Counted from the first letter of the stretch, positions 1 to 10,410 are shown. The stretch is 64,000 bases of DNA from Tretioscincus oriximinensis (GCA_022410635.1 JAJVDF010000028.1:3723605-3787604); one strand, 5' to 3'. The notes: a model not told the origin generated them from the letters alone. Numbers and translations: made by a program.

Positions 1-32
1 ACAGAGAAGCAATAGTTTAAGATTTTCATATC

Positions 33-69
33 CTAGCATCTGAAGAAGTAGACTTGTCTACTTCTTGCA
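33..69. repeat. Fragment of the long-hairpin MITE family (central loop)
   Basis: The stretch reads AGCATCTGAAGAAGTAGAC, then TT, then GTCTACTTCTT, so it folds on itself. The same AGCATCTGAAGAAGTAGAC string forms the centre of the hairpin elements at 5.5, 6.6 and 33.4 kb. It abuts the SINE that follows. Confidence 0.55.
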
Positions 70-70
70 G

Positions 71-383
71 GCACGGATAGCTCAGTCGCTTAGGAATTCG
101 TCTCTCGCCTGGNAGATCAGGTTTCAAAGCCCTGCGTGGGACGTGGGGAGGGGTGAGCACCTTCCACTAGCCTGTAGCTCTAGCCAACCCAGCTATTCGA
201 TAGCATGAATTGCAAGAAATTGCAACTGACTGCAAGTAGATACATGGGAACCACCATAGCCTGGTGGGGAAGATAGAANGAGAGCCTTCGGGCAAATATA
301 CCCTTGTAAGCTGCTTTGGGTCCCTTTGAAAAGGTGAGAAAGGCGGGATATAAGAACCAAGTTCTTCTTCTTCTTCTTCTTCT
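71..383 (+). mobile_element. tRNA-headed SINE, family A (full length)
   Basis: A pol III SINE. The head has a box A-like TAGCTCAGTCGC near 78 and a box B-like GGTTTCAAAGCC near 120, as in tRNA genes. The body carries landmarks found in all family-A copies here: GGTGAGCACCTTCCACTAG, AACCCAGCTATTCGA, GATACATGGGAACCACC and CCCTTGTAAGC. It ends in a (TTC)n tail after GGGATATAAGAACC. Related copies lie at 14.0, 26.6, 33.6, 34.5 (reverse) and 61.5 kb. The family name is not assigned. The head resembles tRNA-Gly around TTCTCGCCTG, but this is weak. Confidence 0.85.
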
Positions 384-1080
384 AAGAAAGCTCATGCTGC
401 CTACCTTTTTCTTGTTAGTCTCTAAAGCTATAGCAACATGCAAGATTCAGATTATTGCTTCTTGCAGATTTTAAAGCCTACAGCCTACAGCCTAAACATT
501 CTAAGCTGAAAGACAATTTTTTTAACTTACACTCAAGGCTATCATGTAACATAAGTTGTTTCTTGAAAGTACAGTTACACAAACACACTTAGGAGCAGTT
601 TCTTGAATGTACATTTAAAGGAATGACAAAAAGAGAGAGAGAAAGTATGAAGAACACATGAGCTTCTAATTTTCCTTTATGGCAAGACAGCTATATGTAG
701 ACTACAGGAGATGCAACGGAAAGAGTTCACTTAAAATTAAGACAGAGTCTTGGAAGCTGTGGGGATGAGTTTAAAGAGCTAGAAGAGAGAGTTCTGCGTT
801 GGACGTTGCTTGAGAAGCTGTTTGTATATGAAACTCTGTAGTACAGTGACTGAACCACAAGTGTTAAAATTATTAAATGTCTGCTCTTGTTATTAACAAA
901 GGTCAAAGTTCAGTAACTGTTGTAGTCAGAGTATTTGGGAGCCCTACTTAATGGAAGACTATTCCTGGGAATTAGGACTCCCATTATAGTAGTTAGGAAA
1001 TCAGTGGTTTTACATGCTTGCTAATAGTGTATACTAGTGGAATTAGGGATTACAATGGGCTTTAGTGTTCTCCCTAGTGG
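384..1080. other. No gene or recognised element
   Basis: AT-rich sequence with frequent stops in all frames. I see no splice-flanked coding block, repeat terminus or RNA gene. Confidence 0.5.
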
Positions 1081-1092
1081 GCTTAATTTCAT

Positions 1093-1100
1093 CTGCTGCT

Positions 1101-1131
<31 letters not shown>

Positions 1132-1165
1132 ATGATGATACTGCTGATGCTGATGCTTCTTCTGC
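1093..1165. repeat. Compound trinucleotide microsatellite (CTG)n-(ATG)n
   Basis: About seven CTG units pass into about nine ATG units and then mixed CTG/ATG/TTC triplets. Runs of M, I or S in the overlapping frames are translations of the repeat and not a protein. Trinucleotide arrays like this follow SINE and R4 tails elsewhere in the window. Confidence 0.9.
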
Positions 1166-1485
1166 TTCTGCTTCTTCCCCAATCCACTCTATCTTTGTTT
1201 TTCGCCTTTCCTCCCATCCCCTCTCCCTCCCTTTCTTTTTTCTCCTTTTCTTCTTTCCCTATCCCCTCTTCCTCCCTCCTTTTTTCATCTATCCTCCTTT
1301 TCCACCCTCTCTTCCTCCCTCCCCCAGGCCCCCATCTTGCCTTTTTCATTTTTCTCATTCTTCTTCTTCATTGTCTTCTTTTTCTTCTTCCCCCTTCTTC
1401 TTCCCCCCTCTCTTCTCCNTCCCTCCTCCCTCACTACATCTTGTCTTCCTGTTCTGTATTCTGCCCCTCCTTTTCCCTCCTCCCC
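1166..1485. repeat. Polypyrimidine (CT-rich) low-complexity tract
   Basis: About 300 bases of nearly uninterrupted C/T on the plus strand. The long overlapping open frames, full of S, P, F and L, come from composition and show no domain. Such homopurine-homopyrimidine tracts can form triplex structures, which is general knowledge and not shown here. Confidence 0.85.
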
Positions 1486-1502
1486 TTGGAAGCAGAAAAA
1501 AA

Positions 1503-1544
1503 TTGTCTATTCCTAGAGTGGCCATCTGCTCTAGGAATAGACAA
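1503..1544. repeat. Perfect 16-bp inverted repeat with 10-base loop
   Basis: TTGTCTATTCCTAGAG at 1503-1518 is the exact reverse complement of CTCTAGGAATAGACAA at 1529-1544, separated by TGGCCATCTG. No element terminus or gene end was recognised around it. Confidence 0.85.
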
Positions 1545-1649
1545 AGGGGTTCCGGTCACCATTTCCAGGCTGCACTCTGTGCAAGTAGCATGGCGGCAGT
1601 GAAAGCAGACTCGGTGGCAGCTGCTTTGGGGTTCTCCTTTCCTCTTCAC

Positions 1650-1745
1650 AGATGGTGAGATGGGGGAGGGAGAAAGGGGTAGCAATGGGGAGGNGAGGGA
1701 AGAAAGGAAGGGGGAGGGGGAGAAGGAGGGGCAGGGGGACTGATC
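1650..1745 (+). repeat. G-rich purine tract with G-quadruplex potential
   Basis: Many runs of three or more G lie within about 90 bases on the plus strand, opposite in composition to the preceding CT tract. Quadruplex formation is inferred from composition only. Confidence 0.6.
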
Positions 1746-2091
1746 AGGGTGGCTGGCCATACCAGCAGTGTGACCTTTCAGTGATTCGAGGCCCCTGCCA
1801 CAGTGGTCGGGAAAGGCTGGGTGGACTGGGGGAGGGGAAGAGGGCCTGAGTAGGCCCAATCCCCATGCTCCATTACTGGGAGCACATTAAGATTTTCAGA
1901 TGTCTCGCAGCAATGGAGCCCAGGGATTTGGCCTTCTCTGGGATGGAGCAGGTGGCAGAGGCAATGCAGCTGCCGCAATCACCCCCCCACACACACACAC
2001 CTGTCCCTGCCTCTTTCCTCCATCGTGGACAGGTGGCATGTGGGAGGGGAAGTGCAGGAGGCAGGGAGAGTTTTGCCAGCAGGGGCCTTTG
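1746..2091. other. GC-richer block, nothing recognised
   Basis: This stretch is richer in G+C than its surroundings and has short overlapping frames on both strands that match no family I know. It contains a short (CA)n run near 1990. Confidence 0.4.
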
Positions 2092-2141
2092 GATTAGGGT
2101 TAGGGTATTAAGATTAGGATTAGGATGTTAGGGTTAGGGAT
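2092..2141 (+). repeat. Short degenerate interstitial telomere-like repeat
   Basis: ATTAGGGTTAGGGTATTAAG is followed by two TTAGGAT-type variants and TTAGGGTTAGGG again. There are about four exact TTAGGG units plus variants within 50 bases. TTAGGG is the vertebrate telomere repeat, and short internal copies are known in many vertebrates. Confidence 0.75.
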
Positions 2142-3827
2142 TTGAGATCCCTGCCTAGGATCGGGCAAGGCCACTTGCACACTGACGATGGGAGATCAGG
2201 CAACAATAAGCGAGCTAGAGAGCAAGGGCTGGGTGCTCTTTTGCTTGGCATCCTCTCCAGACCCAGCAGCTTTCCTCCCTGCTCTTGAAAAACAGGTTTT
2301 CCACTTGCTGCAGTATGTTGAAAGAGAGTAACTGAGTACTCTCAGCTCACAGCAATCTGGACGCTAAGGTGGAATGAATGCTCAGGGAATGCTCAAGTAA
2401 AATTAAGCCCTCACTTTGCTTTCATATTGGAATTATTAAAAGGGAATGGAAAATGGATTTTAAGTTCTAATGGGAATGCAGCATTGGTGTCCTTTTTTCA
2501 CTNTAATGCAAAGAACCCCAGGGCCATATCTCTTTGGCTGCTGCTTCATTGCTAGAAGTAAACACACATGTGTGAGACCCTAAAATGGACATGTGCACAC
2601 AACATCAGTCACACTGACTGTGCAGTACCTGATGGAAATCAGTATTTGTTCTCACCGCAGGGTCACTGTGCTGCTGCCCAGCCATCTAGGCAACAGCTGA
2701 TAATTAATTACTGTTATGACATTACTTAATATTGCTTTGTAGCACAATTTCTGGCTATTGGCACTATTACATCTGAACAGCATCTCTAGCCTTCTTCTGC
2801 TTTTTGTCCCAGCAATAAAACTCTGATGTATATTTTGCTCTGAGTGCCAATGGAAACAGGACAACTACCTTTGGTAGTTTAAAAATCAGTAATGTTTGAG
2901 AAGGTCAAGGGTGAGACTCCATTCTACAGGCTGCCCTTTCTTCTACTATCCATTGCTTCAATTTCATGCAACAATGCTTCAGCCATCCCGACTCGTAGTT
3001 GTTGACANGTTCAGCCTGCATGTATTTGTCAACACCTCCCACTATGATGATCCAGCTGCTGTTTCCTCAAACTGACACTATTTAAAACTATAGCTATCAA
3101 AAACTTCAAAAATGGATACAGCTATTAGAATTAACAGAGTTTTGGAATTATAGGGAAATCTTAAATAGTAGAATTTCTCTCAAATACAGTGAAAATCCAA
3201 AAGGCTGGATGTTCCTCTGGAGAAAATCTGTTGATAGACATTCCATGTGCATGTAAATTAGAAGGTTTAGTGATTATTAAACCCATGGTGGTAAGCAACT
3301 ATGGTTAAATCTTGGTGAGAGAAGATCCTGTGGTCTGAAATACCAGAATAGATAAGAGTGAGATAAAGAGGACAATCTTTGAATTAAAATAAACTACTAT
3401 TACTGGTGCAAAAATAATGTTTTATGAACAAAAAAATCTTTAATATACACTAAACAACATTGGAAAAGATTTTTGTACAGATTTGATACTGTGTTGGAGT
3501 TCCCATATGAAAATTGTGTCTGCTTAGAGATGGGAAATGGATAGTGGATCCACAAAATATAGAAAATTGGAGAAAAAGATATTTGCTAGAAAGATTATCT
3601 AAAAGTTTTTATTTTAATAGAGGCACTTTAAATGATGAACACATGGTGATTTAAAAATCATGACACACAAAAAAAATATAATCAGGAAGACATCAATCTT
3701 CATGAATAATTGTGGTATGGATATCAGAATCCTAATAAATAGGTAATGTGAAGTAGCTCAGAAGTAGCATTGGTAGAAAAGAAAGCTTGTATATGAAGGT
3801 TCATTAAGTTAGTATTAAATTGCTACT
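2142..3827. other. Unassigned, AT-rich, no gene seen
   Basis: No splice-flanked coding block or repeat terminus was recognised. The part from about 3050 to 3700 has the A-rich feel of a decayed LINE, but no frame gave a recognisable motif. Confidence 0.4.
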
Positions 3828-3960
3828 TAGGAACATAAGAGGAGTTGTGTCACATTAGGCCCAACCCATCTAGTCCAGCATTCTGTCTCACATATTGCCC
3901 TAATTGACTCTGAACATTGCTCTAGAGCCTGATGGTCAGATGGTCCATGGAAGGAGGGAA
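3828..3960 (-). mobile_element. CR1-like LINE 3' end, worn fragment
   Basis: Starts GGAACATAAGAGGAG and continues CCCATCTAGTCCAGCATTCT, the reverse complement of the 3' UTR of the CR1-like copies at 37 and 55 kb. Beyond about 3905 the match decays. Confidence 0.7.
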
Positions 3961-5467
3961 AATCCTGTGGTCTGAAACAACCAGAACATGTTAACAAACA
4001 CTATAGATAACAGTAAAGTAAGTAGGTCAATGTTTTAAGTCAACATGACCCGGATTTTTTAATGTCACATTTTTAGAAAATTCTGAGAATAAGATAACAG
4101 CAGCAACAAGATCCATGACAGAACAAAGGAAAATTCTTGTTGCATTAATTATACTTCAAAAATAGCCAATAATTTGGAACTCCAAATCCATGGAGAAATC
4201 CAGATGAAGAGTGTTTCAGAAGTATCCTCGGTTGGCATTTGGTCAGATCCCTCCCAGTCCTGGAAAGTGTGGAGCAGCTGTGCTTTAGTATTGGGCTGGG
4301 ACCTTTGTGTTTGATGCTACAAGCTGCTGTGTTCATAGCATCTGTCTTTATCTCCTTATATTGGCTAGAGAATTTATTTAAACAGTAGGGATGATGATCC
4401 TAACATCTCTTCCATCTTTTATTGTTTCTCCTTCTTTCAGACTGATGCTGTTTCAAAAACTGAAAATAAATTCTATTTTTACCTCAATTATATTTGTCTA
4501 CATGCTTTTACTACCTGGAATGAGCCAAATAAAAAGTCAGAATCAAATTTCCTGAGTGCCATCTCATACATATATTTCTATATATTATTTTTATTCATTT
4601 ATTTTGCTAACGGCCTTTCTGGCCACCATTGGAAGGAGGAACGAAGGAAGGAACCCCTCTCGTGAACGAGCAATATTTATTGCAAAAACCTGAGAAATAA
4701 TTTCCATGTTGCCAGAGTGATCAATGAAGTCATTAAAACTAGATATGTACATAGTAACTTACTGATGTAAAAATCTGACTGTGTAAAAGATACTTAGTAT
4801 TTCTTTTTAAGTACAGATCTGTCCCTCTGTTGAAATTATTATAGCCTGATTTACATTTACCTGATTTAATCTAGTTTAGAAGAAGTGGATTAGTTTGATT
4901 TGGCTTAGGTCTGGTTTACAGGCTCAGTAATCTGTTTTAGGCCTTTATATGGACTACTGAGCACCTGTGCAATCAGTGTAAGAAGACCTACATCATGCAA
5001 AATACACAGAAGAGATGCAGGTGAGAGCTGCAAACTGTATAGATAGCTACGGTATATATCTCTGTAACATAGATATCTGCACAGACGTTTGGTGAATCAC
5101 TGTGGAGAAATCTGCTGTTTCACAGTATTTACTGAACTCTTTATATTCAGATGTATGAATTCTTTTGTTCCTAAAATCCTATCATGCTTTAGTTTATACT
5201 GATGAAACAGTATATACTGAATATTTGTTTAACTAATGAAATGGTACATAAAAGTTTTAAAATAGGCTTCCAACAGGCAGGATCAAAAGTCAACTTGCAA
5301 GTCAAATTTGTGTTGTGTTTGCCAAACAAGTTTTTTAAAATAAAAACAAAAATGAAGAGCCCATATACTGTATACCAGGAATAATAGCTGTCAGAATGCT
5401 ACATATAGTTTTACACAAAGGTTGTGATGTGTGAACAGGCTTTATGATTTACATTTTAGTCATTGTC
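3961..5467. other. Unassigned sequence
   Basis: AT-rich with frequent stops. A short GGAAGG-rich patch lies near 4635. No gene or named element is supported. Confidence 0.4.
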
Positions 5468-5585
5468 TAGCAAGGGGGGCTTGTAGCATTTTGGAAACTA
5501 ACAAGAGAAAGAGAGGTGGCAAGTGCTTTTGCAGACAAGCCTACTTCTTCAAGTTATTGAAGCATCTGAAGAAGTAGACTTGTAT
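5468..5585. mobile_element. Long-hairpin MITE, diverged copy
   Basis: Reads from GCAAGG...CTTGTAGCATTTTGG through a central CTACTTCTTCAAG / CATCTGAAGAAGTAGAC fold and stops at the start of R4 sequence. Its order of motifs matches the hairpin element at 6537-6751. Confidence 0.6.
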
Positions 5586-5589
5586 ACAA

Positions 5590-5913
5590 AAAAACTGACA
5601 GAACTGGACAATTTGGACAGAAAAACAAGAAAACTAATGACAATTCATTATTCACATTATTCACTTCACCCTCGTAGTGATGTTGCCCAGTGATACCTGC
5701 CCAGAAAATCCGGTGGAAGGGGACTTTTACAAGTAAAACAAGCTGTGGAAAAAGAAAAACATGCATTGGCTCAATAAATCAGAGAAAGTGAAGAACCTGC
5801 ATTGATTGAAGTAAATAACCACAAACTTCTCAAAGCACAACAAAGAATCAGAACAGAAAAACTGCAATGCAAACCAGGGCACACAGTTGGCACAACAAGG
5901 TATTACATGGGCA
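5590..5913 (+). pseudogene. R4/Dong-clade LINE remnant, segment 1 (downstream of RT)
   Basis: Broken translation matches the large R4 ORF at 48-50 kb in the region after the RT domain. Shared strings include ELDNLDRKTRKLMTIHYS and LHPRSDV, then RKSGG- and LLQVKQ-like stretches with frameshifts and stops. It ends at ATGGGCA, where a CR1-like element is inserted, and resumes beyond that element at 6454. It is on the strand opposite to the 48-51 kb copy. It is clearly dead. Confidence 0.85.
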
Positions 5914-6453
5914 CCTTCCTTATGAAGTCAGGCTGCAACGTCTGGGCCTCTTCAGCCTTGAAAGGCGACGTTTGAGAGGTGATCTGATTGAAGTGTACAA
6001 AATCATGCATGGGATGGACAGGGTGAATAGAGAAAAAATGTTTTCTCTATCACACAACACAAGGACCAGAGGGCACTCCTTAAAACTGTTGGGTAGAAAA
6101 GTGAGAACAGACAAAGGAAAGTATTTTTTCACCCAGAGGGTCATCGGCCTGTGGAATTTACTTCCTGAAGAGGTAGTGGTAGCTAACAGCTTGGATAGTT
6201 TCAAGACAGGACTAGACTGGTTTATGGACACCAAGGGTATATAAATGGATACTAGGATGGATGTCTGGATGTTGCCTCAGGGATGGAGCAACAGGCAGGA
6301 CTCCTGAAATACCATTTGCAGGGAGTCATGAANAGGAGCATATTTTGCTTTCCTCTGTTCAGACTGCCCAGGTGCACCTGGTGGGCCTCTGTGTGACACA
6401 GAATGCTGGACTTGATGGGCTGTGGCCTGATCCAGTACGGCTCTTATTTTCTT
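5914..6453 (+). mobile_element. CR1-like LINE, 5'-truncated insertion within R4
   Basis: A 540-bp copy starting inside the RT C-terminal region (CCTTCCTTATGAAGTCAGGC) and running through the 3' UTR to GGCTCTTATTTTCTT. The segment from 5920 to 6240 encodes the [20 protein letters not shown] block and the [18 protein letters not shown] block typical of CR1/L2-group reverse transcriptases. ATGGGCA at 5907-5913 is repeated at 6454-6460, a 7-bp target-site duplication. It interrupts R4 sequence, so it is younger than the R4 copy. Confidence 0.9.
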
Positions 6454-6541
6454 ATGGGCAGTCCCTCAACAAGATCGAAGGGAATGTTGAAAATGAAAAG
6501 ACCTGGTTATGGTTATCTAATGGAACTTTAAAGAAATTTCA
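6454..6541 (+). pseudogene. R4/Dong-clade LINE remnant, segment 2
   Basis: Resumes R4 after the CR1-like insertion. The frame reads GQSLNKIEGNVENEKTWLW and then NGTLKK, against GQFLDKIEGKVDKEKTWLW and NGSLKK in the 48-50 kb copy. A hairpin element begins at about 6537. Confidence 0.85.
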
Positions 6542-6751
6542 GAGAAATAGCCGTGTTAGTCTAGTAGAAAGTCCCGCAAAGGGGCTAGCAGCACTTTGAG
6601 ACTAACTTGAGAAAAGTGGGTGGCATAAGCTTTCGTAGACACGTCTACTTCTTAAGATGCATCTGAAGAAATAGACGTGTCTACGAAAGCTTATGCCACC
6701 CACTTTTCTCAAGTTAGTCTCAAAGTGCTGCTAGCGCCTTTGCTGAACTTT
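6537..6751. mobile_element. Long-hairpin MITE inserted in R4
   Basis: Arms 6568-6650 and 6669-6751 are reverse complements over about 80 bases with few mismatches, around AAGATGCATCTGAA. A terminal stretch TTTCAGAGAAATAGCCGTGT (6537-6556) precedes the left arm only. Related sequences lie at 33-69, 5468, 33400 and 57142. From memory, hairpin elements with a GCCGTGTTAGTCT end and a CGAAAGCTTATGC arm are dispersed in turtles and squamates. I do not assign a superfamily. Confidence 0.8.
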
Positions 6752-6978
6752 AGAGAGAGAAGGCTTGATTCTTGCAGCACAAGATCAAGCCATCAGAACA
6801 AATGTAATCAAAGCCAGAATCGAAAAATCAGCTGATGACCCAAAGTGCAGACTCTGCAAGGAAGCTGATGAAACAATTGATCACATTCTCAGCTGTTACA
6901 AGAAAATCGCACAAACTGACTACAAAGAGAGGCACTGGAACTTGTGCTGTATATTACTGGGTTTTATGTCAATAATGA
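6752..6978 (+). pseudogene. R4/Dong-clade LINE remnant, segment 3 (zinc knuckle and 3' end)
   Basis: Encodes GLILAAQDQAIRTNVIKARI followed by a CCHC knuckle (CRLC, then H, then SC). This is nearly identical to the 48-50 kb copy. Sequence for the endonuclease is deleted after DYKERHWNLC, and the copy jumps to the 3' terminal TTTTATGTCAATAAT that also ends the large R4 element. Confidence 0.85.
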
Positions 6979-7075
6979 TAATAACGATAATGATGATGAT
7001 GATGATAAAAAATGATGGTGATAGTGATAGTGATAGAGATAGAGATGATAGTGATAGTCATAGTGATAGCCCTAC
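6972..7075. repeat. (RAT)n / (GATAGT)n microsatellite after the R4 3' end
   Basis: AATGATAATAACGATAATG grades into (ATG)n and then (GTGATA)n. It lies directly at the R4 3' end, as the (TAA)n array does at 48150-48231. Confidence 0.85.
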
Positions 7076-7149
7076 ATTCAACTAAATACATGAATCTCCT
7101 CTACCCTCTTCCTTCATCTTCCTTCATCTGAGCTCATAATTTTCCTTGT

Positions 7150-7800
7150 GTCTATATGTGTGTGTTTAAAATAAATACCCATCTTATAATTGTTTCTTTG
7201 CCTGGTAAATTCATTTCTCTCAATACACTGATGTTGTTTAGAAATGGTACCCATATTTTTGNAACAATATTTTGTACCATTACTATCCCCTTACTGTACT
7301 CAATTATGGCATCATTAATTAGCATTTTCCAAATAATNTTATATCATGGCTGCCTCCCCACAAGGTTTTCATAACGCAATGGTACTTGCATGATTAAAAA
7401 TCTGCCCCATGTAGTGAAGAACTTTCAGTAATCCAATCAGAATAAAACTCCATTGTGGCAGAATATCCTGTAGCAGAAAGTCCTTCACCATGTAAGAACT
7501 ATTGTGGTACAAAACCTCATGGGAAGGCAACCCACGTTTCCATATTCTGTTTTGTTCTTCTATAATCATATTATTTGTCTTTCCTTTTCATGTCCTCTTT
7601 GTAATAAAATGATACTGATTGTGGACATGTTGACTCTTCTAGGAGTCACCTTTGGGGTTTGGGAATTCTTTCTTGATGNATGTCGTTTGAGATTCTGAAT
7701 GTCTCTTGCTAATATGTTTGGTATACTCCATTCTCTATATTTAGATTTTCTTTGTGTTAGATATTTTAGTATTCTAGATTTCTTAGTTCCCATGTAGTGT
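7150..7800 (-). pseudogene. Possible L1-type LINE ORF2 C-terminal remnant
   Basis: On the minus strand, two open stretches read as a decayed retroelement. The clearest is KRGLPSHEVLYHNSSYMVKD (near 7500-7535), which resembles the GLP-x-LYY-x-A block downstream of RT in vertebrate L1 ORF2. A later KIWVPFL resembles L1 C-terminal sequence. No catalytic motif is visible and stops interrupt it. The assignment rests on pattern memory only. An alternative is another LINE or chance. Confidence 0.35.
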
Positions 7801-7854
7801 TCCTAGGTTACTGTTGTTTTTAATATATGTTAATTCTGTATCTTATTTTTTTAT

Positions 7855-7910
7855 CCACCCTGAGACCTTTTGGTATAGGGAGCATAGTAAAATAAAATAT
7901 ATTTTATTAT
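7855..7910 (+). repeat. SINE-like tail fragment
   Basis: CACCCTGAGACCTTTTGGTA then TAGGGAGCATAGTAAAATAAA resembles the 3' tail seen at 15.02 and 20.6 kb (CTGAGACC...GGTATAGG..TATAAA). The upstream part is not recognisable. Confidence 0.5.
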
Positions 7911-9310
7911 TGTTCCTCTCTAGTGCAACCATCTTTTTAATAAGAATCTACTGGATAGGGTTTTTTTTATGATGGATAATTGTGTTTTAGACTCGTAGAA
8001 AGTGAAGTACAGAGAAATGGATACAAAGGGAAGCGTTCTAACCCATCCTTACATTTGACTCAACCATTTCATTATTTAGGCTTTTTAATTTTTTCCCCAT
8101 TTTACATTAGAAACTTTAATATATTAGTGCTCACCTTTCCTTGTCTGATTGTTTTGATAGTTTTCAGTTCCTAAGAAATTTGGATCAGAGATTCTTTATC
8201 ATTTGCATTATGTAACAAGTGGATTGTGCAAAATGAAAGGAAGGGCACCTTGCAACGTTGGTTTAATCTTTTCAGAGTTTAGAAGAGTTCCACATCAAAC
8301 AGTTTTCTTAAAGGAGACAATATCATATCCCCTCTTCTTTTACAGCATTCTATATTTCCATTATCCTTTAAATTAAATCCTATTATCCTGAATCAAATAT
8401 GCTGTTATCCAGAGAATTGCCAGGGCTGGGAGGAAGAGGTTTAGCACCTGAAATAACAGACCCTCAATTTGAAAGGATACTTCCTTTGAGATTTGAGTGT
8501 GAATGGGTGTTTCAGAGATTGCAGATTGCTGTCTGAGGTTTTGTATTCAGGCAAATAGTATTTGGCAAATCAGACAGTCTGGGGAGGCCAGATGCTACAA
8601 TGCTATATAATGTGTGTCTGTGGCAATCTGAGCCATTTTGCAAAGTTGTGACATGACAAGCATAATAATATTTCATAATGTTATGTAGCTCTCATTTCCC
8701 TTCAAGAAAAGAGAAATTATTTTTTATCTATTAATTCATGCTGCTGGTACATTGTCAGTATAGCGTAGTAAAATGTGTTTCTTTTTGCATCTTAATTGGT
8801 AGAGAATGGTCTAAAGAACAATAAAATTGTTTTGGCACTCACATATTTTGTTCAATATATCTACTTCTCATGAGGAAGTACTATCAACAAAATTATAAGT
8901 TTTGACTTATCTATGTGGTCAAATCACTTGACCTTACCTTGTAAAAATGATGGGAAGACTCATTACAGCAGAAATAGCAAGAAAATATAAATAATGAATT
9001 TGCTGCAATGTTTATTAGAAAGATGGCAAAGGAGGATCTGATGAGTGAAATTGTTAAGAAGAACAAATTACTCTCCTGTTTTTCTGTTTGCCCTTTACTC
9101 TGGTAGACTAACTACTTGAGCTGAACCTGACTCCTGGCCCTGCCTACATAGTTGTACTTGTATAATATCTGCCCTAGATAACGTGTACTTTCTTGTCTGA
9201 TGGATGTACCAGCCTGGATGTTTGCTACCAAATTTTCTCTCAGAAACTCTCTAAGGTGCTACAAGATCACCTTGTTTAAAAATGTATGTTGGTATAGTCT
9301 AAGCATGGGG
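7911..9310. other. Unassigned sequence
   Basis: AT-rich, stops in all frames, no recognised element termini or exons. Confidence 0.4.
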
Positions 9311-10410
9311 AACACAAGAACATAAGTAGAGTCATACTGAATCGGCCCAGAGCTCATCTAATCCAGCATTCTGTNTCACACAGAGGCCCACCAGATACAC
9401 CTGGGCAGTCTGAACAGAAGAAGACAAATGCTGCAAATGACTCCCTGCAAATGGTATTTCAGGAGTACTNCCTGTAGCTCCATCCTGGAGGCAGCATCCA
9501 GATATTCATCTTAGTAACCATTTATACCCTTGGTGTCCTTAAACTTGTCTAGTTCTGTCTTGAAGCTATTCAAGCTGTTAGCTACCACCACCTCTTCAGG
9601 AAGTAAATTCCACAGGCCGATGACTCTCTGGGTGAAAAAATACTTTCCTTTGCCTGTTCTCACTTTTTTGTTTCAAGGAAAGCTCTTTCTATTTTTCTCT
9701 GTTCACCTTATCCATCCTACACATAATTTTGTACACTTCAATTAGGTCACCTCTCAAACATCACCTTTTGAGGCTCAAGAGGCCCAGATGTTACAGCCTG
9801 ACTTTGTATGGGAGATGTTCCATCTATTGATCATTCTTGTTGCCCTCTTCTGCACTTTCTCTAGTTCCACAACATCCCTCTTGAGATGTGGTGACCAGAA
9901 CTGAACACAGTATTGTTTTCGATTCCTTTCCTAATTATCCCCAACATGGAATTTCCTTTTTTTTTTTTTTGCTGCTGCTGCACACTTGGATGGCACCTTC
10001 ACTGTCCACCAACACCCCAAGATCCTTTTCTTGCTTGGTAACAGAAAGCTTGATTCCCATCAGTTGGTAGGAGTAATTGGGGTTCTTTGCCCCAATGTGC
10101 ATGATCTTGCACTTGCTTAAATGCAGTTACAAAAGTGTTGTTGACTCACTTTATTTTTCACTATCCTGAGCAGTTTAGTGTCATCAGCAAACTTTACCTC
10201 AGCATTCAGGTCGTTTATTGAAAAGCAAAGGTCCCAGTACAGACCCCTGTGGTACTCCACTTCTTGCCTCTTTCCACTCAGAGAACTGTCCATTTTACTC
10301 CCCTCTGTTTTCTATCTTTTAGCCAGTTTCCAATCTAGGACAGAGTCTGTCCTCTTATACCATGAGTCTAAATTAATCAATATATTTTCCAGACAATGTT
10401 CTCCTAAGAA
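9311..10410 (-). mobile_element. CR1-like LINE, about 1.1 kb, RT C-terminus to 3' end
   Basis: Read on the minus strand, it starts in RT with a GVPQGSVLGP-like motif B near 10245 and FADDTKLL (motif C, near 10190). It continues through NSMLGIIRKGIE, near 9925-9975 and split by a poly-K run from (T)n/(CTG)n. The LIEVYKIM block and the 3' UTR follow, ending at TTCTTGTGTT at 9311. Many stops and indels make it clearly inactive. It reaches further 5' than the other copies and is the only one in the window showing the FADD catalytic pair. Confidence 0.85.

Noticed and set aside
71..140. Possible functional tRNA gene
   Set aside because: Box A and B are present, but there is no intact cloverleaf or acceptor stem, and the sequence continues into a SINE body and tail.
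1065..1658. Long overlapping open frames on both strands
   Set aside because: They are translations of (CTG/ATG)n and a CT-rich tract. Composition is extreme (runs of S, P, F, L or M) and no domain is present.
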